DNA of 64,000 nt from Agromyces soli (GCF_022811605.1 NZ_CP094533.1:620001-684000); one strand, 5' to 3'. Positions 29,797 to 38,505 are shown, counted from the first letter of the stretch. Notes: generated by a model not told the origin, from the letters alone. Translations and numbers: made by a program.

Positions 29797-30621
29797 TCAG
29801 TGCTTGCGGTTGGAATTCATCCAACTCGCCCCGAAGTCCACGAGTTCCCTGAGGTTCATCGCCTCGCAGCCCGCCCGCCCCACCGTCGCAGATCGTGTCG
29901 CGCCCCTCGACCGGAAGGCATCACCGATCACCTCGAAGTCCTCCGACTCGGCCAGCGCTTCTTCCCAGGAGACCCAGCGCCGCTCGCCGCCCACGAGCAT
30001 GGGCGCGCCGTTGGGAACCCTGGGGAGCTGTGCCTTCGAGCGCCACTCTGCGAGATGGAGCGCGGTCGCCTTGTCGAACCCGACGCCGAGGAGCAGGACC
30101 ACAGCGTCGAGATCGTAGAGTCGCGCAAGAGGCGACGCGTCGTCGAACGGCGAATCGAGATTCTGCTCGGCGGTGACGACCGCCGCCTCCGGTCCGAGCG
30201 CCGCAAACGAGCGGTGAGGATGCCTGCTACGCCGAGCGCCAGGCAGAGTTCGGAACAGCTCAGCAACTGCGCCCATCGACCGTGTCGGAGTTCGCGCCAC
30301 GTCGAAGACCGGGAGGTTCTCTCGAACGCGGGCGCACTCCTCAAACGCCATCGCATCCGGCGCCAAGTACTCGGGGTCGCAAAGCTGCCAGCTCTGCGAT
30401 GGCATTACGAGCGTGCCGGATGGGCCAATCGCTGCTTGAAGAGCATCGATGACCGCTTGCTCGCCGCCGATGACGTCCCCGAAGGCGGACAACGACGCGT
30501 GGACGAGCAGCACCGAACCGTCACCGATGCCGAGTGAGCGAAGCGTCGCCTCGATATCCCGCTCACTGACGGATCGGCCGGGCTTCTGCGTCGTCGCTGA
30601 ATGGAGTTTCATGATCTGCAT
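29797..30621 (-). CDS. AAC(3)-family aminoglycoside N-acetyltransferase-like protein
   Basis: A 274-residue member of the antibiotic NAT (AAC(3)) family, which uses acetyl-CoA to acetylate the 3-amino group of aminoglycosides. Family segments seen: VLLVHASLSAFGDVIGGEQAVIDAL, GTLVMPSQSW, RSRHPHRSFAALG (the conserved HP region), SPLARLYDLDAVVLLLGVGFDKATALHLAE. I chose the ATG at 30621 (an in-frame ATG at 30612 is possible). It lies upstream of malE on the same strand. Many chromosomal homologues do not confer resistance, so activity is not assured. Confidence 0.8.
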   Translation of the reverse strand: MQIMKLHSATTQKPGRSVSERDIEATLRSLGIGDGSVLLVHASLSAFGDVIGGEQAVIDALQAAIGPSGTLVMPSQSWQLCDPEYLAPDAMAFEECARVRENLPVFDVARTPTRSMGAVAELFRTLPGARRSRHPHRSFAALGPEAAVVTAEQNLDSPFDDASPLARLYDLDAVVLLLGVGFDKATALHLAEWRSKAQLPRVPNGAPMLVGGERRWVSWEEALAESEDFEVIGDAFRSRGATRSATVGRAGCEAMNLRELVDFGASWMNSNRKH

Positions 30622-30664
30622 GATCTCTCGTAGGCCACGATTCACGCAACGCCACCGCTCGCAC

Positions 30665-31318
30665 TCAATTGCCCAGGAGGAGACCGTATCTCGCGGCGTA
30701 CAAGACCGCTCCGACGCGGTCACGAACACCCAGCTTTCGCAAGACAGCCCCGACGTGCGTCTTCACGGTGGACTCGGACAGCCAAAGCCGAGCTCCGATC
30801 TCCGCGTTCGTGAGCCCCTCCAAGAGACACGTCAGAACCTCGTGCTCACGTCGGGTCAGCAGCTTGCATTCCGCGGCGGTCTCGGGTGCCTGAGCCAGGC
30901 GACGATACCGCCGTACGAGTTCACTGGTCACCCAGAGGGGAAGGGCCACTCCCCCGCCCGACGCATCCCGGACCGCGGAGAGGAGGTCGCCTGCGCTCGC
31001 ATCCTTCATCAGATAGCCGGCCGCGCCGGCTTCGAGCGCGTCGAACGCGGCGTCGTCGCAGTCGAAACTCGTCACCGCGATCACGCTCGGCGCGGGCTCT
31101 CTCGCGACGATGCCTCGGATCGCGGCGATGCCCTCGAGGTATGACCCATCCAGATCGACGAGGACCACGTCGGGGCGATGGTGCCGCGAGAGTTCGATTG
31201 CCTGCGATCGGTCCTGCGCGAGCGCTACGACTTCGAAGCCCGGCTGGCTTTCGAGCATGAGCGCGAAGCCGAGCCGCATCAGTTCCTGACCGTCGGAGAT
31301 GAGTACCCGGATGCTCAT
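30665..31318 (-). CDS. LuxR/NarL-type response regulator (orphan)
   Basis: A 217-residue two-domain regulator. The receiver domain occupies residues 1-120, with the probable phosphorylation site Asp55 in VVLVDLDGS and Lys in YLMKDAS. A LuxR HTH lies at about 150-212 (LTNAEIGARLWLSESTVKTHVGAVLRKLG). The acidic pair usually written DD is D9-G10 here, so phosphorylation may be weakened. No histidine kinase gene is adjacent. It precedes the acetyltransferase-like gene by 43 bp and diverges from the DUF2306 gene. Target unknown. Confidence 0.85.
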   Translation of the reverse strand: MSIRVLISDGQELMRLGFALMLESQPGFEVVALAQDRSQAIELSRHHRPDVVLVDLDGSYLEGIAAIRGIVAREPAPSVIAVTSFDCDDAAFDALEAGAAGYLMKDASAGDLLSAVRDASGGGVALPLWVTSELVRRYRRLAQAPETAAECKLLTRREHEVLTCLLEGLTNAEIGARLWLSESTVKTHVGAVLRKLGVRDRVGAVLYAARYGLLLGN

Positions 31319-31488
31319 CCCGCCGCCCCCACGATGTGGGCATGCCGCACAGCCCAGTCCGCATCCATATGCCTACCTCCCGCAGTCGGCGCCGCGTTCG
31401 CTTTCGACCTTGCAGGCGCCGCCGCCGCCGCAGGCGAACTCCTACAGAAGTACCGATTCTCAGCCCACCCCTTGGCGAGTTCGATGGG

Positions 31489-32262
31489 ATGAGCCACGAT
31501 GTGCGAATGAAACTCATTGCAGAAAGTGATAGTAGCGTCAATAGTTCGCGTCCTTCGAAGTCCTCCTTGGGGTCTGGAGCGGCGTGGATCTGGGTGGTGC
31601 TGTCGTCGCTCGCCATTGTGGGATACGCCGTCACTCCGTACGTCACCGCATCCCTTGCAGATCTTGCCGCCGATCATGTGGGTCTCGCGGAGGACTACCT
31701 CAGCCAGCCCCTCCCGGTGGTCGTCGCGTTCTACGCGCACGTGATCTCGGGCGGGATCGTCCTCCTGCTTTCGCCGGTGCAATTCGTCGGCGCGCTTCGG
31801 GCACGCACTCCTCGACTGCACCGGTGGATCGGCAGGCTCATCCTTGTCGGCGTCGCAGTGGCCGGGGTCTCCGCGCTCGTGATCGCACCGTTCAGCCCGG
31901 CGGGGCTGTCCGGTCTGTTTGGGTTCGGAATGATGGCAGCACTCTGGCTCGGAACGGCTTCGGCAGCATACCGAGCGATCCGCCGACGGGAGGTTCCGAG
32001 CCACCAAGCCTGGATGATTCGGAACTTCGCGCTGACGTACTCCGCCGTCACGCTTCGCGTCTGGATGGGCCTCCTGATCTTCGCCCAAGTACCGTTCGGC
32101 GGGTTCGAGTTCGACAGCGCGTTCAGCAACGCCTACTCGGTCGTCCCGTTCCTCGGCTGGATTCCGAACCTGATCGTCGCGGAGCTGATCATCCGTCGAC
32201 GGGGGTTGCCGGCGCTTCGGCTCGTCTCGGACACGACGCCCATCCGGGCGGTGCAGCCCTGA
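31489..32262 (+). CDS. DUF2306-type membrane protein
   Basis: A 257-residue integral membrane protein with about six to seven hydrophobic segments. The central AHVISGGIVLLLSPVQFVGALRARTPRLHRWIGRLILVG is the DUF2306 pattern, and PSHQAWMIRNFALTYSAVTLRVWM carries the conserved HQAWMIR motif with potential heme- or metal-binding His residues (family knowledge, function unproven). ATG at 31489; an in-frame ATG lies at 31507. It overlaps the next gene (TGATG). Lower GC than the flanks. Confidence 0.78.
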   Translation: MSHDVRMKLIAESDSSVNSSRPSKSSLGSGAAWIWVVLSSLAIVGYAVTPYVTASLADLAADHVGLAEDYLSQPLPVVVAFYAHVISGGIVLLLSPVQFVGALRARTPRLHRWIGRLILVGVAVAGVSALVIAPFSPAGLSGLFGFGMMAALWLGTASAAYRAIRRREVPSHQAWMIRNFALTYSAVTLRVWMGLLIFAQVPFGGFEFDSAFSNAYSVVPFLGWIPNLIVAELIIRRRGLPALRLVSDTTPIRAVQP

Positions 32263-32708
32263 TGCTCGGAAGCATTCAAGAGGTCGTCACGAATTGCGAG
32301 GATCCGCGCAAGCTCGCCGAGTTCTGGGGCAGCTTGCTCGACGCGACGTGGGCGGTCGACGGGTCGGAGTGGGCCATAGTGGCAGAGGCGCCGGTCTTCC
32401 TCGCATTTCGGCGTGCTCCGAGTGAGCGACGGTACCCGCGAAGCAACTTGCACCTCGATGTCGTCGTCGACGACCTCGAAGGCATGGTGCAACGTGCCGT
32501 CGAACTCGGCGGATCGGTTCTCCGGAAGCCCGTTTCAGAGGGGGACGGCGGCTTCGCTGTCCTCGCGGATCCCGAGGGCAATCGCTTCTGTCTTGTCGTC
32601 GATTGCGGGAACCGCTGGAGTAATCGGCAGCGCAGCCTGCTCTCCCGTGCGGCCAGGCCGTCCGGGGGCCCGTCAGCTCGGGCCCGCTCCGCCGCTCCCG
32701 AGCAGTGA
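32262..32708 (+). CDS. VOC/glyoxalase-like domain protein
   Basis: A 148-residue single-module VOC-superfamily protein (Glyoxalase_6 type). It shows EVVTNCEDPRKLAEFWGSLL, NLHLDVVVDDLEGMVQRAVELGGSVL and VLADPEGNRFCLV, the usual paired beta-alpha-beta units. A basic Ala/Ser/Arg-rich tail of about 30 residues follows, and its end overlaps the convergent nucleotidyltransferase gene by 36 bp. It is coupled to the DUF2306 gene. VOC proteins may be dioxygenases, isomerases or drug-binding proteins; nothing here decides which. Confidence 0.78.
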   Translation: MLGSIQEVVTNCEDPRKLAEFWGSLLDATWAVDGSEWAIVAEAPVFLAFRRAPSERRYPRSNLHLDVVVDDLEGMVQRAVELGGSVLRKPVSEGDGGFAVLADPEGNRFCLVVDCGNRWSNRQRSLLSRAARPSGGPSARARSAAPEQ

Positions 32709-33464
32709 TTGGACGAGCTCGGCCGTCCTCGTAGGAAACCCGTCCCATCCGCGCTCGAGGACAACGCGCGCGAGCATCGCGACATCGCGTGCCGCTTGCT
32801 CGATTGGCTGCGCGAGCGCGTAGTCGAGTTGCGCAGCGATGTGCGGGTATGCGGAGTCGAAGCGACGGGAAGCATCCAATGGGTCCGCGCGCGCTGCCCC
32901 ATGCGGAAGGACCCGTGCACGGACTGCCCGAAGCAGATGGTCGACGGCCCAGCCCCGCACGAAACGCCCGGCGGCGATGCGCTCGCCCCGACAAGCTCGA
33001 CCGTATCCGATGAGGAGTTTGATGTAGGCAAGGGCGACTTCGTTCGCCGGGTCGATCGCAGGGACTGCAGCGACACGGTCCTGCCCCGCGTCGACGAAGT
33101 CCCGCATCCGCGTATCTCCGAACATCAGCTTCGCCTCATCCAGTGGTGCTGCTGCGAGCTCCTTGGTCGTTCCAACGGCGAACTCGAGGACATGGCCGTC
33201 GTCGTAGAGCGCCGAGAAGCCGAGCTCACCTTCGCGGGCGACGCACAGCACACGTTCCGGATCGGGGAGCCAATCGAGGTTCGCACGGGCCGACTCGGCG
33301 TACTTCTCTTCCACGAGCGCGAGGAAGTCGTGGTCGGACCATCGGTCTCGACGGTGTCCCGCGGCGGCCGACCCGAGGAAGACGAGTCCGTGTGCACCAG
33401 GTACCCCTGCGAAGCCGCCCGCGAGGCGGTCGCTGAGCGCGTCGAACTCAGCGAGGTCACGCAT
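32673..33464 (-). CDS. Nucleotidyltransferase-fold protein (aminoglycoside adenylyltransferase-like)
   Basis: A 263-residue protein. FLGSAAAGHRRDRWSDHDFLAL (about 29-50) is the GS-x-DxD-type signature of the minimal nucleotidyltransferase/adenylyltransferase fold. The helical C-terminal half fits aminoglycoside 6-adenylyltransferase-like or kanamycin-nucleotidyltransferase-like proteins. The start overlaps the end of the GH13 gene by 8 bp, so it is co-transcribed with a carbohydrate enzyme. Together with the AAC(3)-like gene it gives this stretch a resistance-like flavour. Actual substrate unknown. Confidence 0.68.
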   Translation of the reverse strand: MRDLAEFDALSDRLAGGFAGVPGAHGLVFLGSAAAGHRRDRWSDHDFLALVEEKYAESARANLDWLPDPERVLCVAREGELGFSALYDDGHVLEFAVGTTKELAAAPLDEAKLMFGDTRMRDFVDAGQDRVAAVPAIDPANEVALAYIKLLIGYGRACRGERIAAGRFVRGWAVDHLLRAVRARVLPHGAARADPLDASRRFDSAYPHIAAQLDYALAQPIEQAARDVAMLARVVLERGWDGFPTRTAELVQSLLGSGGAGPS

Positions 33465-35340
33465 TGGCGTTGACCCGCTCGGGAGCGGACGCGTGTGCCG
33501 TGATCAGCGAGCGAACCGTCCACACCCCGAAGGCCGGTCCGTCCGCCTCCCAGAGCAGCTGCGCACCTTCCCGTCGGAAGGCGATGCTCCCGAACCTCAG
33601 CGCAGGAGCGTCCTCGAGCGCGGCAGCGACGTTGAGCGGCAGCGCGAGTTCGCTGGACGATCTGAATGCCATCACGAGTTCGGCGCCCTCATCGCTTTCC
33701 CGTACGAAGGCCAGGCATTCGCTGTCGGCGTAGAGCCAGCGCAGGCCGCCGGTCTGCAGGGCGACCGACGCTCGCCGAAGGCGACCAAGCTCGTTGTATG
33801 CAGCGAGCAGCCGGGGGTGCGCTTCCCACGGCAGGGGCGTCCGCGATCCCTCCCCATTGGGTCCACGCAGTCCGAACTCGTCACCCGCGAAGACGACCGG
33901 GGTACCCGGCAGCGTGTACGAGAGTCCAGCAGCGACGAGTTGGCGCTCGTCGTCAGCCGCCTCCGCGAACCGAGCGGTGTCGTGGGTGTCGATGGCGTTC
34001 ATCGCGAGGAGCTTCACCGACCAGGGATACGGCGCAGTGAATCGTCGGTAGCTCTCGACGACATCTGCTGCAGAGTATGCGGGAGCGGATTCGTAGGGGA
34101 TGCCGAAGTCCCGCCGATTGACCGTCGGGCGTCGAAGCCAGTTCCAAACCGGGCGAGTGAAGGACGGGTAGCTCATAGGAGCATGCCACCCTTCGCCGTC
34201 GAAGTCGGCGGTGGCGTCGTTGGTCGACTCTGCGAAAAGCACCCGACCAGGGGCGACTCGGTCCATCGTCGCTCGCACCGTCTGCTGAATCGTCCGATTG
34301 AAGTCGTCGGTTCCGAGTCGGCCGCTCATGTTGGCGACATCGACTCTCCAACCGTCGAGGTTGAACGGCGGGAGGAGCCACTTCGCAACCACGCAATCGT
34401 CCCCCTCGATGAACCGCCGACGCAGTTCCCGCGAGTCCCAGTTGAGCTTCGGAAGGCTGGGCAGGTTGTACCAACCGACATAGTCGGTGTGGTCGGTGTC
34501 GTTCCAGTAGTAGAAGTCCGCTTCCTCGGCGCTGGGTTTGCCGAACGCAGCTCGGAACCACTCGTGCCCGTCGCCCGTGTGGTTCGTCGTGAGGTCACCG
34601 ATCACCCGCATCCCGCGCGCGTGCGCCGCTTCGACCAGACGGACGAGCGCTTCGTCGCCGCCGAGGAGCGGGTCCACCCGGTCGAAACTGGAAGCGTCGT
34701 ACCGATGGTTCGATTGCGCCGGGAAGAACGGTGTCAAGTAGAGGAGGGTCACCCCGAGTCGCTCCAGGTGATCCAGCCGCTCGGTGATGCCGTCGAGGTC
34801 TCCGCCGAAGAACTGGCGGGAGGTCGAGGGCCCCTCCGCGACCGGCGCGTCCTGCCACTCCGCTGGCTCGGCCCAGTCCGGAATGTCACGGGATGCGCCT
34901 GAACTCCTCGCGAAGCGGTCCGGGAAGATCTGGTACATCACCTGCTGGTGCGCCCACGACGGCGGCGGCAGAAACGACGTCGTTCGGAAGTCGCTGCTGT
35001 CTCGAGGCTCAAGCGACTCCAGACCGTCCGCGGACAACCAGCGCGTGCTCCCGTCCTCGAGGTTGATGAGGAACCTGTACTTGGTGATCGGGTTCGGGAG
35101 CGCGAAGTTGCCTTCCCACCATTCGGCCGCGGTGTCCCAGTCGGGGGAAGCCGCACCCGGCAGGAGCGGGAAGAAGCACGGTTCCGCGTCACAGACCACA
35201 CGAACGAACATTGAGCGCGGAACACCGAATCCTTGCGGAACTCGCACGCGAACGAACTGTGTCGCGCCGACGCCCCGCCCGAGGGTCGACGTGTAGAGAG
35301 ACGAACCATCGTGATGCGGTCGGTCGTAGTAGCGATTCAT
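33457..35340 (-). CDS. GH13 alpha-glycosidase (maltodextrin glucosidase / neopullulanase type)
   Basis: A 627-residue GH13 enzyme. An N-terminal beta-sandwich domain (about 1-125) is followed by the catalytic barrel beginning MYQIFPDRFA. The triad is Asp334 (GWRVDVAN), Glu371 (LFAEST) and Asp454 (AIDTHDTAR), and the conserved TTNHTGDGHEWF loop is present. This layout fits a maltogenic amylase, neopullulanase or MalZ-like enzyme splitting maltodextrins. No signal peptide, so it is probably cytoplasmic and acts on imported oligosaccharides. It diverges from the second GH13 gene and shares a candidate operator region with it. Confidence 0.9.
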   Translation of the reverse strand: MNRYYDRPHHDGSSLYTSTLGRGVGATQFVRVRVPQGFGVPRSMFVRVVCDAEPCFFPLLPGAASPDWDTAAEWWEGNFALPNPITKYRFLINLEDGSTRWLSADGLESLEPRDSSDFRTTSFLPPPSWAHQQVMYQIFPDRFARSSGASRDIPDWAEPAEWQDAPVAEGPSTSRQFFGGDLDGITERLDHLERLGVTLLYLTPFFPAQSNHRYDASSFDRVDPLLGGDEALVRLVEAAHARGMRVIGDLTTNHTGDGHEWFRAAFGKPSAEEADFYYWNDTDHTDYVGWYNLPSLPKLNWDSRELRRRFIEGDDCVVAKWLLPPFNLDGWRVDVANMSGRLGTDDFNRTIQQTVRATMDRVAPGRVLFAESTNDATADFDGEGWHAPMSYPSFTRPVWNWLRRPTVNRRDFGIPYESAPAYSAADVVESYRRFTAPYPWSVKLLAMNAIDTHDTARFAEAADDERQLVAAGLSYTLPGTPVVFAGDEFGLRGPNGEGSRTPLPWEAHPRLLAAYNELGRLRRASVALQTGGLRWLYADSECLAFVRESDEGAELVMAFRSSSELALPLNVAAALEDAPALRFGSIAFRREGAQLLWEADGPAFGVWTVRSLITAHASAPERVNANA

Positions 35341-35481
35341 GAGGTGACGCTGGCTCCCTGCAGAGACGAGTGATGTTGCGGCGACCTTAGCAAACTCATT
35401 TCATCATTTGAAAGATTTTGCAATTGATGTGTCCTGTGGGATCCTGCGTGATGTTCGTCCACTGCACCAAGGGAGCTGACA
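35341..35481. promoter_or_regulatory. Divergent promoter region of the two GH13 genes
   Basis: An AT-rich stretch with TTAGCAAA (35387-35394) facing TTTTGCAA (35417-35424) and an inner TTTCA/TGAAA inverted repeat (35400-35414). TTGCAA matches the candidate MalR site upstream of malE, so shared control is likely. Confidence 0.45.
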
Positions 35482-37284
35482 ATGGCCATCCGCCGTAAGA
35501 ATCACTTCGAGCTCGCTCGTGGCGCTCGAAACGAGTGGTGGCGGACGGCCGTGATCTACCAGATCTACCCGCGCAGTTTCGCCGATGCGAACGGTGACGG
35601 CATGGGCGATCTGGCGGGCATCACGGCCCGTCTCGGGGCGCTCGCCGAGCTCGGCGTCGACGCGATCTGGCTCTCGCCGTTCTACACCTCGCCGCAGCAC
35701 GACGCCGGCTACGACGTCGCCGACTACCGCGACGTCGACCCCCTCTTCGGCACCCTCGCCGACTTCGACGCGATGCTCGCCGAGGCGCACGCGCGAGGCA
35801 TCCGCGTCATCGTCGACCTCGTGCCGAACCACTCCTCGAACGAGCACGAATGGTTCCAGGCCGCTCTCGCCGCGGGGCCGGGCAGCGCCGAACGCGCCCG
35901 CTACCTGTTCCGCGACGGCCGCGGTCAGGCCGGTGAGCTGCCGCCCAACAACTGGGACTCGGTCTTCGGCGGCCCCGCCTGGACCCGCGTGACCGAAGCC
36001 GACGGGCAGCCGGGCCAGTGGTACCTGCACCTCTTCGACTCCTCCCAGCCCGACTTCGACTGGACGAACGACGAGGTCCGCGAGGAGTTCCGCGACATCC
36101 TGCGGTTCTGGCTCGACCGCGGCGTCGACGGCTTCCGCGTCGACGTCGCCCACGGCCTCGTCAAGGCCGACGGCCTGCCCGACTGGACCCCGCCCGCCGC
36201 CGGCGGCAGCATGGGCGGCGCCGGCGGCCTCGCCGACGACGCACCCGACGCCGAACGCCCCGTGCCGAGCGCCGAGCCCGGCGTCCCCCTCGAACCCGAG
36301 ATCTCCTCCGAACCCGGCGACGCGCCGCCATTCTGGGCGCAAGAGGGGGTGCACGAGATCTACCGCGACTGGCGCGCCCTGCTCGACGGCTACCCCGGCG
36401 AACGCATCCTCGCCGCCGAAGCCTGGGTCGACCCGCTCGCCCGCGTCGCCCAGTGGGTGCGCCCCGACGAGATGCACCAGTCCTTCAACTTCGCCTACCT
36501 CGAGACCCCCTGGCGGGCCGCCGCCCTCCGCCGCGTCGTCGACGAGTCCCTCGCCGCGTTCGGCGCCGTCGGCGCCCCCTCCACCTGGGTCCTCTCGAAC
36601 CACGACGTCGTACGCCACCCCACCCGTCTCGCCCTCACCGTCGGCAACCTCCAGGGCCACGGCGTCGGCCCCCGCACCCCCGGCATCGGCGACCCCGCCA
36701 CCGGCCTGCGCCGCGCCCGCGCCGCGACCGCGCTCATGCTCGCCCTCCCCGGCTCCGCCTACCTCTACCAGGGCGAAGAACTCGGCCTCCCCGAGGTCAT
36801 CGACCTCCCCGACGACGCCAGGCAGGACCCGACCTGGTTCCGCACGAACGGCGAACGCTACGGCCGCGACGGCTGCCGCGTCCCGATCCCCTGGGAAGCC
36901 GCCGCCCCCTCCCACGGATTCGGCCCGACCCAGGCCTCCTGGCTCCCCCAACCCGCCGAGTGGGCCGACTACGCCCGCGACCGCCAACACGACGCGCCCG
37001 GCTCGACCCTGTCGATGTACCGGTCGGCGCTGGCGCTGCGCCGCGAGCACACCCTCGCGAACGGCACCCTCGACTGGGTCGAAACGCCCGACACCCCCGA
37101 CGTCGTGGCCTTCACCAACGGCGCGCTGCTCGTCGTCGCGAACACCGGCGACACCACGCTCGCACTCGCAGACGTACTACCCGACGAGCACACCACCACC
37201 GCGGCCACGCAACCCCTGCTCGCCTCGGGCGATGTGGCCCGCGGCATCCTGCCCGCCGACACCACGGTCTGGCTCGCCCGCTGA
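35482..37284 (+). CDS. GH13 alpha-glucosidase (oligo-1,6-glucosidase / trehalose-like type)
   Basis: A 600-residue GH13 enzyme. VIYQIYPRSFADANGDGMGDL opens the barrel, and the triad is Asp221 (GFRVDVAHGL), Glu313 (AAEAWV) and Asp375 (LSNHDVVRH). It probably releases glucose from maltose or maltodextrins in the cytoplasm; no signal peptide. Residues about 236-284 form a Gly/Pro/Glu-rich insertion after the nucleophile, unusual in length. Codon use is extremely C-rich at third positions, unlike the lower-GC divergent GH13 gene, suggesting different histories. Start by the conserved N-terminus and GGGAGCTG ribosome-binding site. Confidence 0.92.
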   Translation: MAIRRKNHFELARGARNEWWRTAVIYQIYPRSFADANGDGMGDLAGITARLGALAELGVDAIWLSPFYTSPQHDAGYDVADYRDVDPLFGTLADFDAMLAEAHARGIRVIVDLVPNHSSNEHEWFQAALAAGPGSAERARYLFRDGRGQAGELPPNNWDSVFGGPAWTRVTEADGQPGQWYLHLFDSSQPDFDWTNDEVREEFRDILRFWLDRGVDGFRVDVAHGLVKADGLPDWTPPAAGGSMGGAGGLADDAPDAERPVPSAEPGVPLEPEISSEPGDAPPFWAQEGVHEIYRDWRALLDGYPGERILAAEAWVDPLARVAQWVRPDEMHQSFNFAYLETPWRAAALRRVVDESLAAFGAVGAPSTWVLSNHDVVRHPTRLALTVGNLQGHGVGPRTPGIGDPATGLRRARAATALMLALPGSAYLYQGEELGLPEVIDLPDDARQDPTWFRTNGERYGRDGCRVPIPWEAAAPSHGFGPTQASWLPQPAEWADYARDRQHDAPGSTLSMYRSALALRREHTLANGTLDWVETPDTPDVVAFTNGALLVVANTGDTTLALADVLPDEHTTTAATQPLLASGDVARGILPADTTVWLAR

Positions 37285-37476
37285 ATCGCGCCGCGCCGAC
37301 CCACGGGCCGGCGCAGCGACCCCCGCCCGGCGATCGAAGGAGTGGGTTGGAGTCGTGTCGGATTCTGGCAGCAACCGGGGCGGTGTCGCGGGTTGTGAAG
37401 TCCGTGGGATTGGTTGACGAGACGACGCACCGGCGGTAGACAGAGTCCGTTGGTTCGATTCTCTGAGGAGCCGATC

Positions 37477-37914
37477 ATGACCGATCCGAGCGAGCGCCCG
37501 CCGGTGCGGGAGATGCCGTCGGCCGAGTGCTGGGAGCGCGTCGGAGCGGCGCCGTACGGTCGGGTCGGCACGTACGCCGGCGGCGAGATGGACCTGTTCC
37601 CCGTCAACCACGGTGTCGACCGGTACAGCATTGTGTTTCGAACGGCACCGGGCACGAAGCTTCTTGCATTGACCGTGAACCAGAACGTGCTGTTCCAGGT
37701 GGATGGGATCGATGGCGACGAGGCGTTCAGCATCGTCATCAAGGGCCGTGCGGACCGTGTCGAGCGGGAGCGCGAGATCACCGAGGCGGAAGGGCTCGGT
37801 GTCGTCACCTGGGCGCCTGGGCGGAAGGACCGCTGGGTACGGATCACTCCGAAGGATGTTCAGGGTCGCGCATTCGTCCTTCCTGCCGGCATTGGATCCG
37901 CGCGCGGAACCTGA
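37477..37914 (+). CDS. Pyridoxamine 5'-phosphate oxidase-like flavoprotein
   Basis: A 145-residue split-barrel protein of the PNPOx-like family (often annotated as nitroimidazole-resistance or F420/FMN-binding). ECWERVGAAPYGRVGTYAGGEMDLFPVNHGVD and the strand VLFQVDGIDGDEAFSIVIKGRADRV are typical. GAGGAG precedes the ATG at 37477. Relatives are found among DosR-regulated genes in mycobacteria, and it is the first gene of the dormancy-type island here. I see no DosR-like box before it. Confidence 0.75.
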   Translation: MTDPSERPPVREMPSAECWERVGAAPYGRVGTYAGGEMDLFPVNHGVDRYSIVFRTAPGTKLLALTVNQNVLFQVDGIDGDEAFSIVIKGRADRVEREREITEAEGLGVVTWAPGRKDRWVRITPKDVQGRAFVLPAGIGSARGT

Positions 37915-38016
37915 CGTGTGGTGAGAAGCCGGTCGGCTCGGTCTCGGTTGCGAGGCCGTCGTCGACGATGAGCGCGGTTCTCCCGGGTCTGTTGCGAAAG
38001 GACGCCCCAGCTCGAT

Positions 38017-38030
38017 GTGACTTTCGTCCC
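38017..38030 (+). promoter_or_regulatory. DosR-like box 1
   Basis: GTGACTTTCGTCCC matches 12 of 14 positions of the mycobacterial DosR core GGGACTTTAGTCCC. It is centred 41.5 bp before the ATG at 38065. A GAGAGT hexamer follows 22 nt after the box and 6 nt before the ATG. Confidence 0.7.
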
Positions 38031-38064
38031 AGTCCGCGCGTCGAGACTCCTCGAGAGTGGCCCC

Positions 38065-38505
38065 ATGGAACAGCGACGAATCATCGTCGGCGTCGATGGC
38101 TCCGAGTCATCCATCGACGCCCTGCGCTACGGCGCCCGTCTTGCGACAGCCTTCGGGGCGCCGCTCGAGGCCATCACTACCTGGACCGTGCCGCCGGTCG
38201 CCGGTGCGCTGCTCGTCGAGGGGTGGTCGCCGGAGACGGATGCCGGCGTCATCCTCGAGACCTCCATCCAGCAGGCGTTCGACGGCGCACCGCCAGCCGG
38301 GCTCCGCCGAACAACGCTTGGGGGTCCGCCGGCGCGGACGCTGATCGAGGTGAGCCGCGACGCGGAGATGCTCGTGCTGGGCAGTCGCGGCCACGGCGGC
38401 TTCGTCGGACTCCTCATCGGATCCGTCAGCGCGACCTGCGCCGAACACGCCCGCTGCCCCGTCCTCATCGTCCACTCGAACACCGAACCCGTTCAGGAAA
38501 GCTGA
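38065..38505 (+). CDS. Universal stress protein, single domain (USP-1)
   Basis: A 146-residue single-domain UspA-type protein. IIVGVDGSESS is the N-terminal strand-turn, and LVLGSRGHGGFVGLLIGSVSATCAEHARCPVLIV contains the ATP-binding G-2x-G-9x-G(S) motif. It is therefore of the ATP-binding subclass. The ATG at 38065 has no Shine-Dalgarno sequence, consistent with a leaderless message from the DosR-type promoter just upstream. It heads an operon-like run with an SDR gene and the MBL-fold nuclease. Confidence 0.88.
   Translation: MEQRRIIVGVDGSESSIDALRYGARLATAFGAPLEAITTWTVPPVAGALLVEGWSPETDAGVILETSIQQAFDGAPPAGLRRTTLGGPPARTLIEVSRDAEMLVLGSRGHGGFVGLLIGSVSATCAEHARCPVLIVHSNTEPVQES

Noticed and set aside
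37285..37476. Search for a DosR-like box before the PPOX-like gene
   Set aside because: No 14-mer fitting (G/A)nGACnWWnGnCCC is visible in this gap, and the gene has a normal GAGGAG ribosome-binding site. It may be outside the regulon or use a degenerate site.
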